64,000 bases of DNA from Sialis fuliginosa. Lineage: Eukaryota > Arthropoda > Insecta > Megaloptera > Sialidae. The notes beneath the pieces are model-generated. The model saw only the letters and a list, made by a program, of their open reading frames with translations, was not told the DNA's origin and ran no database searches. The DNA is taken from NCBI GenBank assembly GCA_961205875.1, contig OY540810.1, positions 24,614,001-24,678,000 of the forward strand, read 5' to 3'. A program made the translations under genes and the position numbers. This document shows positions 10,244 through 22,985 of the stretch, piece after piece. How positions within the stretch are numbered: the stretch's first letter is position 1; each line of letters begins with the position of its first letter.

Positions 10244-10775
10244 GAAATTCACTAATTTTTTTTGAATTTTTGATTTAGTTAAAAGTATGTTAATTATATA
10301 GAAAATGACATGAAAAGTTGAAATTTTCAAACCGCAGGTCTGTATCTTAAACCGTTCAAAGTTTTAGTTTTTTTCAAAGTTTTGGAGAAAAATGGCCATA
10401 ACTTTTGAATGAGTGGTCGGATTTGATGTTTGTCAACGAATTTGAAATTAATGTGTCAAATTCTATATAATTACATATATGTATAATACCTTACAACTCG
10501 AGATTTTTGTTTAAATATCGATTTTCGACCAAAAAATTTTTGTCAAATTTTCAAGTATTATACATGTCGTTTTATAGATTTTGACTTTGATTTCAAATCC
10601 GTCGACAAAAATCAAATTCGACCACCCGTTCAAAAGTAATGGTCATTTTTCTCAGAAAATTTGAAAAGACTAAAACTTTGAGAAGCGATATCTCAAAAAC
10701 GGTTTGAGATACAGACCTATACAATAAACATACTTTTAATGAAATTAAAAATTCTAAATTTTTTAGTGAAATTTC
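10244..10775. mobile_element. Foldback element with >200-bp arms
   Basis: GAAATTCACTAATTTTTTTTG at the left mirrors the right end ...TTTTTTAGTGAAATTTC, and the arms stay alignable inward through CAGGTCTGTATC, AAAATGGCCAT and GGTCGGATTTGA to a centre near 10510. A related fragment without its partner occurs at about 39950-40060. No coding capacity. Confidence 0.75.
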
Positions 10776-10875
10776 CTGCAGTGAACTTCAACTCGTAGAA
10801 ATATTGACTCATAAACATAAAAATAAACACAATAATAAGAATTTATTTGAAAAAGTTAAAGCTTGAACTTCAGGT

Positions 10876-11001
10876 GTTAACTATAATTAATTTGTTAACA
10901 AAACTATTGTGATTTTATTTCTTAGTTGCATCGTTAGTCAACAACTCTGATTATAATTTTTAAAATCACTGCGACAATTAAACAAATTAATTATAGTTAA
11001 C
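10876..11001. repeat. 126-nt hairpin with 21-bp perfect stem
   Basis: Positions 10876-10896 and 10981-11001 are perfect inverted repeats (GTTAACTATAATTAATTTGTT and its complement). The loop is 84 nt. Most likely a minimal MITE, but the superfamily is not determined. Confidence 0.65.
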
Positions 11002-11142
11002 TAGTTTTTTTTTTGTTAATAGGAGGGGGAGGATTAACAAAATATGCTTCCCTATTTAAAAATTTCACGCCTTGCCGCTGCTTGGAATATATCAAATCAT
11101 GGAAAAAATAACCTTAACATTTGGTTTATCAAAATGGAGGAT

Positions 11143-11157
11143 GGGGGGGGGGGGGGG
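11143..11157. repeat. Poly-G run of 15
   Basis: An uninterrupted G15 tract. Several such G or C runs occur in the window (24469, 36385, 36490, 61672), mostly inside repeats. Confidence 0.95.
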
Positions 11158-11202
11158 TATTTTATATTACAAACAGAACTTAACTAATCTCCGCGATAAC
11201 GA

Positions 11203-11511
11203 ACTGAATTTTCTTGTCGTATAAATATGAGGAGGTGAGTTCCAAAACTCGTTCGTTCCATTTTAAAGATTAATCGAGATGCAGTGGATTTTAAAAGAAT
11301 GTTTTACATTCTTTCATATTGTAATGTCAATTTTGAACAAAACTCGCTTAATCATATTATAATTGAGGGAGTTTTGCTCAAAACTGGTCTTACAATATGA
11401 AATAATCCCAAAAATTCATTCAAAATTCACTGCATCCCGATAATTTTTTAAAATGGAACGAACGAGTTTTGAAACTCACCTCTTCATATACAAGATGCCA
11501 GGAAATTCAGT
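11203..11511. mobile_element. Inverted-repeat MITE with ~90-bp arms
   Basis: ACTGAATTTTCTTG at the left is mirrored by the right end ...GGAAATTCAGT. The strongest part of the arms is TATGAGGAGGTGAGTTCC plus AAAACTCGTTCGTTCCATTTTA, mirrored by TAAAATGGAACGAACGAG and the following CTCACCTCTTCATA. No coding capacity is present. Confidence 0.75.
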
Positions 11512-13327
11512 ATCTGATATCAGTAATGGTTCCTTTATTATAGATAATTATTTTTTTCAGAATTTCTATAGATCTCAAAAATGCAAAATAAAGAATAACA
11601 TTTTTTAAGACAAAAAAGTTTGAACAAGATACTAAAAGGCAATTTAATTTTTAGGTTAATTTTTCAAAATCTTATATTTTGCTTATTCACAAAGCCACTC
11701 AGTTGAACAAATGCTTCATCACTCATCAAAATTATTTATAAATGATCATCTGCGTCTACAAAACTTAAGGTATTAAACTGTCTCAGAATAGTAACCCCAG
11801 AGAAAAGATTTAATAGCGTTATAAATTCTCATTGTGTATTCGAGTGCGTTACTATTCAAGATTAATTGTGACAATTTATTTGCGTTTTTGAAGTTTGAAG
11901 CAATCTATAAAATCTGGAATCTTCTAGAATGTACTGAAAAAGTAATACATAAATACAAAATTTTATTAAAATCAGTTACTTATATTGAATAAATCTTGGT
12001 TAAATATTAAAGCATATATATTTTTTGGTGAATCACTTAAATAATTTCATGATATTAAATGCCTTTCTTACTATTGTTTATTATGAAAATTTTTACTATA
12101 CTTTACTATACATACTGAAATAATATAGCAATTCACATTACAGTATATACAAAAATAAGTATCAACGTCAACTCCCGGGGATGAATCCCTTAATAAACAT
12201 TTATGAAAAATTTATATCTTTATATCTCCCGTATTAACTTTTGCATCGACATATATATTTTGGAATCATCTCAATGATAACAAAAAATTATCACTTTTCG
12301 ATTTTTTTTATATAAAGAACGGTTTGGTTGAAATAAAAAAAACATTATATTAGATCTCATAAAAATTTCAGCGCCTACTTTTTTTATACATTTTAAATTT
12401 GTTCAATTAATTAAATTCAACCAATTATAAAGATACATATGCATTTTCATTAAATGTTCATTGATAAATTGCACTCCTTTATATCGGGATGTTTTTTTAT
12501 CGTAGATAGGGCAAAAATATAGCATCAGCTCTTTTACTAATAAATACGAAAAAGTACTAAAATACAGAATATAAAAATTTCAGTTTATCCTTTTATTTGT
12601 TCTTATTGTTAAAATAAAGTTTGATGATTTCTCTTGAATGTTGCACGTATATACTTACACCTGAAAGATGTATGGGTAGTAACTATAACACAACATAGAA
12701 CTTGTAAAATATTAAATTATTTTTAAATTAACCCGGAATCTCACATAGTTAGAATTTTTATTAAATCAACAATATACAAGACAAAATAAACAAAGAAACT
12801 GTGTTTATTTTTAATTCTACTTTCATTAAAGTATTCTCAAATGTTTTGTTCTTATAACAACGACGAGATACTGAGGTGTTTCCAGAATTACTCGCATTTG
12901 TTAACAGGAAATATGAAGGTATTATGTAGGTATGTATATGTATAAATGAACAAGTTCTCATTGATTGATTGACTTATTGTAAGAATCAAAATTTCTCCTA
13001 CTTTCATTACTATTGGAAACCTGTTTAAATATATGTATATTCTTTGGTCGATATATAAAAAACCGATGGACCCGGATTTTTGAAAATTAAATAATCAAGT
13101 TGCTCCTTATTTGACGGAAATTAACAAACGTTCACTGCTGCTGGTTTAAAAAGCGATTGGCTAAATTTTAATTATAGAAAATAGAATAATCGAAATTTCT
13201 TATATAGAGTAAGATGAAAAGCCTAACTCTTTATGTTACGTCACCATACTTTGCGTGTGTAATTTAGTATATAATTATATGTATTCGTATCTTATATTAA
13301 TCAAGTGGGGAGTTTGATACTTTATAA
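11512..13327. other. AT-rich DNA, nothing recognised
   Basis: About 1.8 kb without a supported gene, RNA or repeat boundary. Confidence 0.5.
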
Positions 13328-13942
13328 CTAGCTGTACCCGCAGCTTCGCTCGCGTGTACTACGGAATTATTGTTTAGGATTTTTGAAAAATATAATTGAA
13401 TTAAACCCGGGGGAGTCCGAATGGCGGTCGAGCGAATGTAAATCGTTCCCTCTGCCCCGTCCCAATGTGACACATCTTCTTTAGTTCGCACGTTATTAAT
13501 AATATTTTACCGTATATAACTTATTTAAAGTTATTTCTTAAACTAAAAACGCTTGTTTTGCAGTTCAAAAGTCCACGTAAAAAGAACAGAACATTTTAAA
13601 TTTTCTTTATAACATAAAGACAGTCATTGTGGCTTAAATATAAAAGCTGGATATATGGTATCGTGAACTTTATTTTAGATTTTTATTACATTATTTTGTT
13701 GAATATTTAACGGTTTAGGTAGCGTATTACAAACGGCAAACTTTTTTCCTACTTGATTTACTATTATCGTCACTGCTTATTCCTTATGTTACCTAACGTA
13801 ACAAAATATGTATATCCTATAACCTGGTCAAAGAATATATCTATGAATAAAAAAAACACGTAAATCGAATAAATGGTTCTCCATTTATGAACACACTAAC
13901 GGACAGACATACAGACGTGGAGCTTTATATATGTAGTAAGGA
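13328..13942 (-). mobile_element. Non-autonomous Helitron-like element
   Basis: On the minus strand the element begins TCCTTACTACATATATAAAG and ends CGCGAGCGAAGCTGCGGGTACAGCTAG cut here into a GC-rich subterminal hairpin region and a CTAG terminus. Insertion is between A and T: the base before the 5' TC is A and the base after CTAG is T. Helitrons show exactly these features (5' TC, 3' CTRR, A^T target, no target duplication). Many insect non-autonomous Helitrons share the TACTA-ATATTATAAA-like start and GAAGC-GCGGG-CAGCTAG end. No Rep/helicase coding sequence is present in the 615 bp. Confidence 0.8.
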
Positions 13943-14844
13943 TGAAATTTTTCAACCTGTTTTCAGTTCTTGCGATATCATGTTAAATCACATATCATGT
14001 TTTTTAGCTTCATCGTAAATAAGTTTTTTTATAAGTGATAAAATTTAATCAACGTATCTACAAGGTTATATAAATATTAGATTTTTTGAAGAAATGTAAT
14101 AAACAATAACAAATTCTATACAGGATAGAACTTGTCGTATAGATATGATTGATATACTGAATATATATTGTATTAACATATTCAAACTGAAACTTTTTAA
14201 TCTTTTTTGTTTATATAAGAAAGCAATATTTCAAATCTAGTGTCAGACGCTTGTCAGATTTGCAAGAGCAATAAAAGTAAAAAATATATATATACATATA
14301 CATTTCGAATAGCTTTTTGTACATGTGTGATTTAAGTTGGTAATTTATTTCTAAAGTAGAAACTTTAATGTGTGTTGTTTGCAAGTCACAAAAATACGCA
14401 GAGAGCAAATATAAAGAGTAAAAAGAAAATATAGGGACCTACACTTCTATTAATTTGTTTCAATTCGATCTTGCTTGGTGCCAAATAAAATTGATTTCTT
14501 CGTTAGATTTAGTAATGCTAACAGTAAATATAAATGTTGGATAGATGATAATAGAGATATTGATTGATACGTTAAATCTGACAAGAAATAAATTACTGTT
14601 TACATTAAGAATCATGTTAAGAATTATGTTTTTCTATCTAATGATTTTGTACATAAAATTACGTTATTTTTGTTATACTGGGCGATTTATATATATACCT
14701 ATCTTAATATTTTTAACCTTTCGTTAGGTCCGTCTATTACTGTTACGAGTTTAGGCGCGCGGCATACATGCGTAGACCAGCCGTTTTTGATTTGCTATAA
14801 CTCAAAACACCGCGCTAAAACACTGAAACTAAGTAAATAATAAT
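13943..14844. other. AT-rich DNA, nothing recognised
   Basis: No supported feature. A small GC-richer patch (about 14745-14790) contains GGCGCGCGGCATACATGCG and is unassigned. Confidence 0.5.
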
Positions 14845-15558
14845 TAGAGATTGGAAAAATAGTTGTTATTTTAAATGAAATAGTTACTAAGTAATTGATT
14901 TTTTTCTGTAAAATAGTTGGCAAATAGTTTTTTTTTAATCAAAAATATTGTGAAATAGTTACAATTTTTTTTACAATAATAATTTTTTTTTCGATTTAAT
15001 CAATAAACTAGTGAAACCAACGTATTAGTAAAAAGTGTCAAATCCGAAATTTTTGAGGAAAACATGTTATGGTCGATTCTAGATAGATTTTAGAAGCTAA
15101 AAAAAAAATTAATAAGTATGTAAAAACACAACATAAATATTTATTAAAAAATATCTGTATAATAGACAAAATGTAATTATAAAAATGTATAAAACTAAAA
15201 AAATCTACAAAGAATTGTAGGGATAAAACTCATAATTATTAGGAATTCGCAAGAAATATATATTATGTTTATTATCTATAAACATGTATAATATTTTTAT
15301 TTAAAAAAAAATCAATATTAATAATTAGAATTATTTCAAACTTTGTCTTTATGACTTTTTTTCAATACAAAATTTTTAACTTTGAATAAAAAAAAGACAA
15401 ATAGTTTTAAAATAGTTGGAAAGGTAAAATAGTTGCAAATAGTTGATTTCAAATTGGGTTCAATCAAACCAGTTTTCTGAAATCGATGAAGATATGTAAT
15501 AAAAATTACAATAGTTGCATTTTTCGCAATAGTTGAAAAACTATTTTTCCAATCTCTA
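14845..15558. mobile_element. hAT-like element with 20-bp perfect TIR
   Basis: TAGAGATTGGAAAAATAGTT (14845-14864) is repeated exactly in inverse at 15539-15558. The flanking octamers ATAATAAT and CTAATAAT agree at 7 of 8 positions, as expected for a slightly decayed hAT target duplication. The 714-bp interior is AT-rich with many AAATAGTTG-type subterminal repeats in both orientations. No transposase remains. Confidence 0.8.
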
Positions 15559-15566
15559 CTAATAAT

Positions 15567-16441
15567 ATATGAGGATAATGTAATCGGCAGCTTTCAAAAG
15601 GGCATGTGTGTAAATAGGGTATAAGTTTTAGTTTTAACAGGAGGGTTAAATAGAATGTATGTATTTATGTGCTACTTTTTTGTCTGTCTAAGAAATATTA
15701 ATTTTTAAATAATTTGTAAAGTAAAAAAATTGTATGTCACTCATTTTTACCTTCATAAAAAATAAGATTGCATTTATATAAATTAAATTAAAAGATATTA
15801 ATCAAAAACGGAAGTATGCATTACCGGTATCATGTTCATAACAAATATAATATTCTGGTTAGTTGTAAAGTTTTACATGTTTAAAATGACACATCTTCAT
15901 TATTATTTTGTTTTTTAAATTGCGACTTCGAATAAACTACTTTGGAATCTGTGACATGTATTCAGAACGGCAATTAAATACATAACCTGTTCGGAGTACC
16001 GCAATGAAAACTGATAAAACTCGTTTAGTTGAACTAATTTACGATGCATATTGCCCGAGATAATGTTATGAATTGTTATTAATCTTTAATTCCAGAACTA
16101 ATCCGTGCATTTGCACAAGGTAGCCTGAGTTTTACACCGCGAAATTAAGTGTTTTCTTTCTTTATCTTTTCTACATCTTCGTCTGTGATTTCAGATGAAT
16201 AGTTTTTTTTCTTCCCATCAACTTTGCATGAAGTGTGATACGAGAAAGTTTCTATCTTACATAGAGTCAATATAAATTTTAAGTATATTCAAGTTTAAAT
16301 TTCACGTGAACTGCAAAATGATTAATACTTTGGTTAGAGTTTGAAATGATTTTCTTTTATAAAAATGTATGCAGTATGCATGAGTTTATAACTTTTGTTG
16401 AGCAAAAAATATAATGATGGGTATTTATGTTAAATAAGGTA
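15567..16441. other. AT-rich DNA, nothing recognised
   Basis: Nothing beyond chance motifs is visible. Confidence 0.5.
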
Positions 16442-16790
16442 CCAATTGAAATCTTACTAACAATATACTATGGCTATATTTACTCTAATATATCTTATGC
16501 CCTTATTTTTTGGGGTACATCGTCCACAGCATCAGACATTTTTAAAATATAAAAAAGATGTATAAGATTTATTTGTAACGTTGGCCCACGTGAGCCATGT
16601 CGTAAATTATTTAAAAAACTTGGCATTTTGACCCTATATATTTGACATGCTCATATAGATCCAATCCGGAAATATTTGAAGAATATTTACCAAAATACAA
16701 CTATGATACAAGAAATAAAGATTTCAAAGTAATCAAAACTAGATTACAATTAATCAACAAAGAATTTTTATTCATTAAGTTGAATTTATA
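16442..16790 (+). pseudogene. LINE reverse transcriptase C-terminal remnant
   Basis: Translation from 16442 gives LLTIYYGYIYSNISYALIFW followed by GTSS...KRCIRFICNVGPREPCRKLF and KKLGILTL. This is the region just after the RT catalytic domain in jockey-type LINEs (SxxxYGiifWG, QKrxxRxI, PR.SCrxLFkeLgILTlPSLY). After a frameshift near 16650 the next frame holds YNYDTRNKDFKVIKTRL, matching the conserved (H/Y)NYxTRN motif of the same proteins. In-frame stops replace the usual Q of QKR and interrupt after LTLYI. It is a dead 5'-truncated copy. The catalytic domain and endonuclease are absent. Confidence 0.8.
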
Positions 16791-17515
16791 TTTAGTTTTA
16801 TTTTTATTTAATTTTAATTTTTTATTTTTGTAATTTTTTATTTTTATATCTTAATTTTTGTTTTTGTCACTTTGTCGTTCATCCGTTCGTCCTTTTCAGT
16901 GAAAGCAAAATATCTCGTAAACTATATAAGCTAGAAACTTGAAATTTTTACTGAAAATGTAAAATGATGTCTTCTAGTAAAAGACGTTTTTTTTTTAATT
17001 CTGGGAGGGAGGGTGGCTAAAAGCTAAAGCTAAACAAAAAAAAAATTTTTTTTCATACCAAAGCATGTGATAGGTACGTCAAAGTATTAAGTATACTTTA
17101 ATCTTATATTTTTCTGGCTTAAAAATGAAATAATAATAAAAAAAATTATATCAAGGCGTGTGGGGTGTTAAAATGTAGATCTCAATCAGTAGGATTTGAT
17201 CTCATTAAAAAAATTTTTTTTTCAAAAATAGTGCCTGCAAGGAGCTGAAAGCATAAATTTATTGTGCCCCCCCCTCAAAAACTACTGGTTCAAAAAATCT
17301 TAAAAATAAAAAAAATATGGTAAACGTATCTATAACTTACAAACTAGACTAAATAATATCTTCCCTGGAGATTTCATCTTCATAATATAATATGTAGGTA
17401 TCTATAAATATTTTTTTGTGGCAAAAAGTTCTTGAAAGTTTTTGTATATAACCATACGTATAGGTAGATACATGTAATAATTCATATTCACGTTGATATT
17501 GCAAACTATTGTTAT
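16791..17515. other. AT-rich DNA, probable repeat debris
   Basis: The stretch at 16860-17000 (TCGTTCATCCGTTCGTCC, then AAACTATATAAGCTAGAAAC) resembles internal parts of repeats like those at 22300, but is too eroded to bound. The rest holds several long A or T runs. Confidence 0.4.
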
Positions 17516-18142
17516 TTAGGTAGCATTTTTCTAGTACCCTCTTTACGTGTAATTTATTGCCGAGGCGGCAAAACGTGTTGGACAGAGACCGGCACGTAGA
17601 TAAATTGTGTATGATTTATTAACGCGTGTTCAATACCTGAGAAATAATTCATGTTTAATTATAACGTAATTCGCTATCACTGAATTTCGGAAACACAATA
17701 ATTATCAGGATGGGCGTTTCAGTGGTACTCAAACATTATGTTTATGATATTTGGTATTTACATTGAAAGGTATAATATGTCACTAACATATATAAGGGTA
17801 AAACTTACATTACGCCCCAATTTTAAGGAATATTCAATAAAAAAATAAAATATAAGATCTGACAAAAATTATTTAAATAAATCATCATAAGCTGTCTTTT
17901 GTTAATACAATGGCAAATTAATTTTTAGGATATTATGATAGTTAAATATAATAGGTATAAAAATGTAAACTCGTTGGTGGGGCGTTTTGTAAACAGTTCT
18001 TGAGGTAAAACGCCTCACCGAAGTGACAAAACGTACCTACCTAACTAAATTATTATATTTATATTTCATATGTAAGGTAGTAAATACAATGCCTAGGGAA
18101 AGGATATAATTAAATTGATTTCATACATTTCCTGGTTATTTA
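17516..18142. other. Mixed DNA with two GC-richer patches
   Basis: A patch at 17560-17600 (GCCGAGGCGGCAAAACG, GACCGGCACG) and another at 17970-18040 (GGTGGGGCGTTTTG, AACGCCTCACCG) stand out. The second carries GGGCGTTTTG and AAAACGCCTC as a short dyad. No function is assigned. Confidence 0.35.
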
Positions 18143-18180
18143 AGGCATTCTATATAATACCTAGGAATTCTATACATTGC
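18143..18180 (+). repeat. ~38-bp CCTAGGAATTCTATAC repeat, copy 1
   Basis: AGGCATTCTATATAATACC followed by TAGGAATTCTATACATTGC. Two related copies lie in tandem at 56062-56094 and 56166-56204. Confidence 0.5.
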
Positions 18181-18188
18181 CAGTAACA

Positions 18189-19010
18189 TACAGGTTGATT
18201 TACAACTAGTATAAAAAAATTTTACAGTAGATCGAGGATGTAATTTTAAGCAAAAAACCTTATGTGAACCTATGTCCGGAAGTTGTTCGTGAGTGAGCTA
18301 CAGTCTTTTATCCAAAACTAGCGTTTATTTAATATCTAGAGAACCCATTGTGCTACAGTTATGAAATTTGATACAGGGATTGGTATTAATAAGTGTTATC
18401 AATTTCCAGTATCAAATAATAACAATTTAAATCAGGAGTGTGTGGGGCCAGTGGGCCAAGTATTTTTTTATTCTTGAATTTTTTCCTGAGTTGTGTACTT
18501 GTAGAAGATTATATGATACAAAATACACAAAAAATATACTTAGTTTATTTGTAATAAGATCAACCGTTTTCGAAAAATATCGAAAAAAGAAAGTACTGCA
18601 GAATTTTACTTAATACGTATGCTTCAGATTATACAAAATAAGTTGATATTATTGTTCTATAATTAAAAATAAGATAAAAAGTTAATATAAATATACCTCC
18701 TAATACTTATCATCATAGAGTTATAGCCAGTTGTATTACTGTTACACGTATTTTAGTAACATGATTAAACGAAACTATGAATGTTTTTTTGTTGTTAAAA
18801 ATGCAGTTTTGGAAGTATATTTATATTAACTTTTCATAACTGTAGCACAATGAGTTCTCTAGATATTACATAAACGCTAATTTTGGGTAAAAGATTGTAG
18901 TCCCCTCACGAAGAATATCCGGACATAGGTTCACATAAGGTTTTTTGCCTAAAATTACATTCTCGATCTACTGTTAACTTTTTTTACACTAATTGTAAAT
19001 CATCCTGTAT
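18189..19010. mobile_element. Foldback TIR element, family B copy 2
   Basis: The first and last roughly 190 bp are close inverted repeats: TACAGGTTGATTTACAACTA at the left, mirrored at the right end by the complement of TACAGGATGATTTACAATTA. Shared landmarks are ACAGTAGATCGAG, AAAAAACCTTATGTGAACC and TATGTCCGGA. It is flanked by TA. The internal terminal module GTCCGGA...CGTGAG...CTACA is shared with the element at 6523-7944, so they are one superfamily of elements. Confidence 0.8.
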
Positions 19011-22000
19011 ATGCTTGCAGTTAACAACTAGTTGTTCAAAATTTTATTACCATTATATTATTCCGATTAAGTAAACATAAATTTCATTGGGGGTACATTT
19101 ACATACATGTATTCAAAAATAAATCAAACAAAAACATAAATAGGTTTACATAAATAAAATAAATATCATAAAAACATGTTTCCATCACACATGAAAAACA
19201 AAACTTCATACAATGTGTATTTCACAGGTCGACAAAAATAAAATCTATTTTAAGCTAAGTAAATAAAAGTAACACGAATAATTTAGTATCGAATTGGTTT
19301 ATTTGGTACCTATAAATAATATGTATAACAATTTAATCTGCATAAAAATAAATATTACTAAAGTTAGTTTAAATTTTTCTCAACATTAAGTATAATCCCA
19401 AATAACCCATGTTTTTATTTTATTCGCCACCCATTTGTTGAATAGAAACCCCATTTAAAATAATAATTTATATACAGTATTATCGACAAATTTAAAGCTC
19501 CTTTAGCGCTAAATTCTCCTTTTACCTAAACATGATTTAAATCAATATTTAGGTTCCCAATGAAAAATGTAAAATACATAATATGTGTTGTGAAAACAAG
19601 CGCAGAAAATTAAAAATCCATTTAATTAAATGTATTATGCTTGGTTCTGTTAATAATATGATAGTTAGTTAAAAAGAGCATTTACTTAAACTTGATAATA
19701 CTGGGCGATACTATTATTAATATTAAATTTTTGTACAACAGACAAAATTTAATATCTATGACTTAAAATCGGTGAGAGATAAATACCAAGTATCGACTAA
19801 TGAGTTTTAGTTATCAAAATTTTTTGATGCGATATAAATCTTCCATAAATTGAAACGACATAAATTTTGATTTTATAATAATACACTCATGAAACTCGTA
19901 TACGAGAAGAACATATGAAAACATAGCAGAACGTGGGTTCTCTTCAAGCCAAAAATATAACGTCACAAAGCTCAGAAATATTTAAACAGTATGTCACATC
20001 TCATTTCAGTTACTTTCCTGCCACAAAATCACTCGCCAATTTGAATTTCAAATTTCTGTTGGAACTCAGATAATTCGCTTTCCATCATAGATAAAAAACG
20101 TGTTGGCGTATTTTTATTTTAATACCTTTTTTTCAACCATTACAACAGTAAAAAAAGTTTTTGATGTATAAATTTACGCTGCATAAAAAGTGAATATGTA
20201 ATTTTTAATTTAAATGGTACAAAAGTATATTTCTTTCATGTAGTATATTTTTATACAGTCCATTTTTTTCGTTTTTCATACATATTCATTTAGTTTGACG
20301 TAATATCACTTTTATTTACTCTTTTATTTGTGATGGTACTTTTATATAATAAGCTACATAATATGCATTTATAATAATGTAGTACCTACGTAGAATTGAA
20401 ATCGATATTTAATATGTTTTTGTAATAAACTACTTTTATAAATTTTATAAGTTCTCGAGTGTATTGAAAACGATTAGGTAGTCTTGTATAATCTCTTAGA
20501 TTATGGATTATAAATTTTAGATCTTAGGATATATCTCACAAAAAATTAATCTATTTTTACACGAGCTTGTGTGCAATATTTTTGCAATTATCAAAATATG
20601 AGTTATCTACAGTCTTCAAGATACCGGTCATTAGTTTTCAACATGCTTCTTTTTACAGTATTTTCAACCCTTCAGAATACATCTTATCTCATAATTACTT
20701 GTTTTTATGTTTCTTGGAAAATTACTCAGATTCTCAATTGGTACAGATTAAGAGGCTAATTATTATAAAAAACTTAGCTTTTTCGAAAAAAATATACAAT
20801 TTTTTTTGATGAAAATTTAAATCTAAATATTTTATTCCTATAATATTTAAGCATATGATTATAGGGGTGGTTTTACCGTCCCCATTCGCCCCTACCAAAA
20901 AATACATTGGAATATCCTTTTAATATTCTTAGTTAATATCCAAAGAATATCTATATGAAATGTCATTGTTATAAGTGTTTGCAGTGTAACCGAAAGAAAA
21001 TATTTTGATTCCTTAATTTGTTTATGTTTTTTTTCTAATTTTCCATTATCATTATCAATTTATCAATACATAGATCTGTAGTACCTCGCATTAAACGTTA
21101 AATTTCCATAGCCCCGGAAGAGTATTAACTTAAAACGTATAATTATAAAATTAAACATGGAAGATATCCCATAAAATAATACTGTTATCTACTTTTAAGC
21201 AGCTCTGGGACATTTTATATAATATCATAGCTCGATCCTAACGAGAAGGCTGTTTATATAAGAACTCCTGAATGTCTCGTATTTTTTAATGTATAAACAG
21301 TTACACTTGAGTCCCTGGGCTCGTAACTAGAAGAATATAAAAGGGAAAACCGTTTTAAAAATGCATAACTTTGCGGAGAGACGTGGGAGTTTTATATTTT
21401 ACACATAATCATGTCCATATTCACTTATTTTTATTTTTAAGTACTTTAGTATAACACGACATATAATGAAGAATATATTATTTATTCTATTAATCACATA
21501 CGTACAATTAACAATTAAAATTCGTAATTATTCAGAATGGTTAAATGCATGGCAGATAATATGTATTTAACAGTGAAAATAGTACAAATAATATAATACT
21601 TATACATATTTTATAAAACGATTTAGATTTGACGTATAAGATATTTGATTCATCAGTTACCAAAGTGGCTATATTGATTGTTTTTCGATGACGGTCTAAT
21701 AAAGATGTTGAAATTATAAAAATCTTTTTAAGAAAAAAAAACCGTCTAAAAAAAACTCTAAAAACACAAAAAATACATAATAATTAAAGTTAACAGTTTT
21801 TGAAGTCAGTTTTCTTTTTTTAATTATTAGGTATATTTTTATTTTTCCCTTTTGAGTGGCGTATCTTTAAAGTCCATGGTCAGATTATGATGAAATTTAT
21901 ACGAGACCACCCCTAACAAAAAAAGTTTTACCGAATAGGTGCATATTTGTCGGAGTTATGCCCGAAAATACATAAAAAATATATACAGATTTAATACATA

Positions 22001-22160
22001 AATATTATGTATCTTCCTTTTTTGAAACCGGTTGAGATATGATCCATGCCTCGTGTGGATGATTTTCAAAACAAATGAAACTTGTTATTCGTGAAAAAGG
22101 AGTAGATTTAAACTAAATTAATTTTATGTAACCTCCATAATGTACATAATGTATGGAAGA
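19011..22160. other. AT-rich DNA, nothing recognised
   Basis: About 3.1 kb with no defensible coding frame. The region 21850-22100 (GATGAAATTTATACGAGACC and similar) resembles repeat-family sequence but could not be bounded. The two short overlapping frames at 20567-20809 are chance. Confidence 0.5.
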
Positions 22161-22167
22161 ATTTTTT

Positions 22168-22985
22168 TGCTTCCTCGCAATATCGAAGATACGAGAAACT
22201 ATGTGATCGTTTCAGATTGACACAAAAAAAACTTTCTCCGATTTTAAAATTTTAAATTGATTTATCCGTTTCACGTCAAGACAAACACTTTTCGTTCCGT
22301 GTCTGTCTGTCTGTCCGTGTGTTCGTGTGTCCGTCCGTCTGTCCCCTGAATCCTTGTCACACGCATAACTCATAAACCACTGAACCGATATTATTGAAAC
22401 TTGGTCGGATGGTTGGGTTTGGTTTGAGGACGGTCCCATTTCAAAATCATCAAAATCGTGTGTAAGGGGGAGGGATGACACCCCAAAATATTTATTTTTT
22501 CAAGATATCTCAAGAACGACACATGTTACAAGAAAATTTTATAGAATATTTTTTGTAGAGCATTAAATTTCCTATAATATGGGTCTACTACGTTTGTTGT
22601 AAAATATTCCCTTACAAAGATTTATCTCAATTTATTTTAAAAATTTGTGTTTTGTTTTTCTAAATTGATATTTGATTGGATATATTAAATGTCATTTTGA
22701 CGTTTTAAATGTTATTTTGGCGTTTTAAATGTCACTTTGACGTTTTAAATGTCATTTTGACATTTGCATAAATTTAGATTTAGATTGAAATTTTTCTAAA
22801 AATTAAAAATATATGAAAAAATATTCAAGTGCGTTTTAAGAAAAATTTCGAAATAAGATTTTTTAGTAATATTTGTATAAAAATTAAATGGTTAACCAAT
22901 GCCAGGCAATTTATCTTAACACTATCGGTTTTAGTGAATTTAGCACGAGGAAGCACTGTGCATTTACTTGGCAGATGTTTTTTTA
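22168..22985 (+). repeat. Interspersed repeat family C, copy 1
   Basis: Begins TGCTTCCTCGCAATATCGAA and runs through a CTGTCTGTCTGTCCGTG stretch, CATAAACCACTGAACCGAT, GGTTAACCAATGCCAGGC and GAATTTAGCACGAGGAAGCA. The second copy is at 62414-63170 with the same order of blocks. TGCTTCCTCG at the start is repeated inverted as CGAGGAAGCA at 22946-22955, but similarity continues about 30 bp past it. The CTGAACCGAT...GAAA-TTGG core is common in insect non-autonomous repeats. The class is unresolved (Helitron-like or TIR). Confidence 0.75.
22687..22766. repeat. 20-bp minisatellite, 4 units
   Basis: Unit AAATGTCATTTTGACGTTTT with small variations, four times in tandem inside the family C repeat. The second family copy has about two units. 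Confidence 0.85.

Noticed and set aside
22212..22481. 89-codon minus-strand frame with a counterpart at 62520-62705
   Set aside because: The similarity exists because both lie in copies of the same repeat. The CTGTCTGT-derived part is low complexity and the two frames diverge.
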